From Terriglobia bacterium (GTDB lineage: Bacteria > Acidobacteriota > Terriglobia > UBA7540), in assembly GCA_020072905.1 (NCBI GenBank), contig JAIQGB010000068.1:1-13855 (forward strand): 13,855 nt of DNA, read 5' to 3'. Within the stretch, counting starts at the first letter, position 1; each line of letters opens with the position of its first letter. The notes beneath the pieces were generated by a model. That model was given only the letters and a program-made list of their open reading frames with translations, was not told the DNA's origin and ran no database searches. Positions 13,412-13,855 of the stretch are shown here, one piece after another. The position numbers and the translations under genes were made by a program.

Positions 13412-13855
13412 TCACTGCAGCGTTACCAGGACCTCGATCGTGCCCGTACCGGAAGCTAGCGGTTCGAGCGCCTTGCCGACCACTGCACCGGGCATCCGCT
13501 TGCGCTTGGTGCCCTTCATGGCGTGACCGGGCGTGGAGGAGGTGACGAGCAGATCCCCCACTTCAATCCGACCGTTCTCGGCGCTCACCCTACAGGGCAC
13601 AATACCCACGATCGCCATGGGAATCTCCTGCGCGAAACGCGGGTCCTCATCATCCCACTGTCGGCCGAGCAGGCCCGGCTTGGTCGAGTAAATGCCGGCC
13701 ACGCGAGTAGAGTACGGCGTGGTGGCTAACGCCACGCGCCGCTGTCCCGTCGGGTCAATCTCCAAGACATCCCCTGGCCCGTACCCGCTCTTCGCTCCCA
13801 AGTGCTCGATCGATTCGGCAAAGTCCGCGCCCCCGCCGATGAAGCTCCCGTCGGC
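13412..13855 (-). CDS. C-terminal part of a larger protein with a peptidase-G2-like or tail-associated domain
   Basis: The open frame runs off the right edge; 147 residues are visible, beginning ADGSFIGGGADFAESIEHLG. The pattern ADFAESIE, GYGPGDVLEID, TPYSTRVAGIYSTKPGLLG, EIPMAIVGIVPCRVSAENG, IEVGDLLVTSSTPGHAMKG, GAVVGKALEPLASGTGTIEVLVTLQ matches a beta-rich C-terminal module I know from large repetitive extracellular or tail-fibre-like bacterial proteins; it resembles the Peptidase_G2 (auto-cleaving chaperone) type domain, though I cannot confirm cleavage residues. The visible portion has no signal peptide because the N-terminus is outside the window. It is read leftward, ahead of the PilZ operon on the same strand but separated by about 260 bases containing the second GTAG element. 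Domain type moderately sure, full protein unknown. Confidence 0.75.
   Translation of the reverse strand, partial: ADGSFIGGGADFAESIEHLGAKSGYGPGDVLEIDPTGQRRVALATTPYSTRVAGIYSTKPGLLGRQWDDEDPRFAQEIPMAIVGIVPCRVSAENGRIEVGDLLVTSSTPGHAMKGTKRKRMPGAVVGKALEPLASGTGTIEVLVTLQ

Overview
The window is GC-rich bacterial chromosome. I see no tRNA, rRNA, CRISPR array, prophage or intact insertion sequence. The gene content fits an acidobacterium or a close relative: a short GTG-initiated TonB protein with a proline-rich linker, secreted S9 and M28 peptidases, PilZ and small uncharacterised proteins of types I associate with that phylum, and degenerate interspersed repeats built on a CCCTGAGCG / CTCAGAATGAC box. 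The assignment rests on recognition, not on a search.

Layout. 1-1849 (minus): transketolase, cut by the left edge. 2147-3553 (plus): 6-phosphogluconate dehydrogenase, divergent from transketolase, so two pentose-phosphate genes share one control region. 3786-5825 (plus): secreted S9 (DPP5-like) peptidase. 5885-6604 (plus): a tight three-gene cassette, DUF4160, DUF2442 and a small conserved protein, with overlapping reading frames. 6695-7984 (plus): class III aminotransferase of AGXT2 type. 8074-10347 (plus): secreted M28B peptidase related to glutamate carboxypeptidase II. 10806-11543 (plus): TonB-type energy transducer. 11573-13153 (minus): probable operon of a small predicted beta-rich protein, a PilZ protein and an exported helical protein, all reading leftward. 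13412-13855 (minus): C-terminal end of a larger protein cut by the right edge.

How the genes may work together. Transketolase and 6-phosphogluconate dehydrogenase belong to the same sugar-phosphate pathway. The two exported peptidases and the aminotransferase would suit breakdown of external peptides followed by amino-group recycling; this link is inferred from adjacency only. The PilZ operon couples a c-di-GMP sensor to an exported protein of unknown function.

The most striking non-coding signals are two double-hairpin elements (8002-8060 and 13320-13404). Both are bounded by GTAG...CTAC and built as inverted pairs, the architecture of REP/BIME elements mobilised by RAYT (TnpA-REP) enzymes. 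A different mosaic inverted repeat lies at 10385-10546. No clearly new defence or mobile system is visible. The best candidate for an undescribed module is the three-gene DUF4160 cassette, followed by the PilZ / exported-protein operon.
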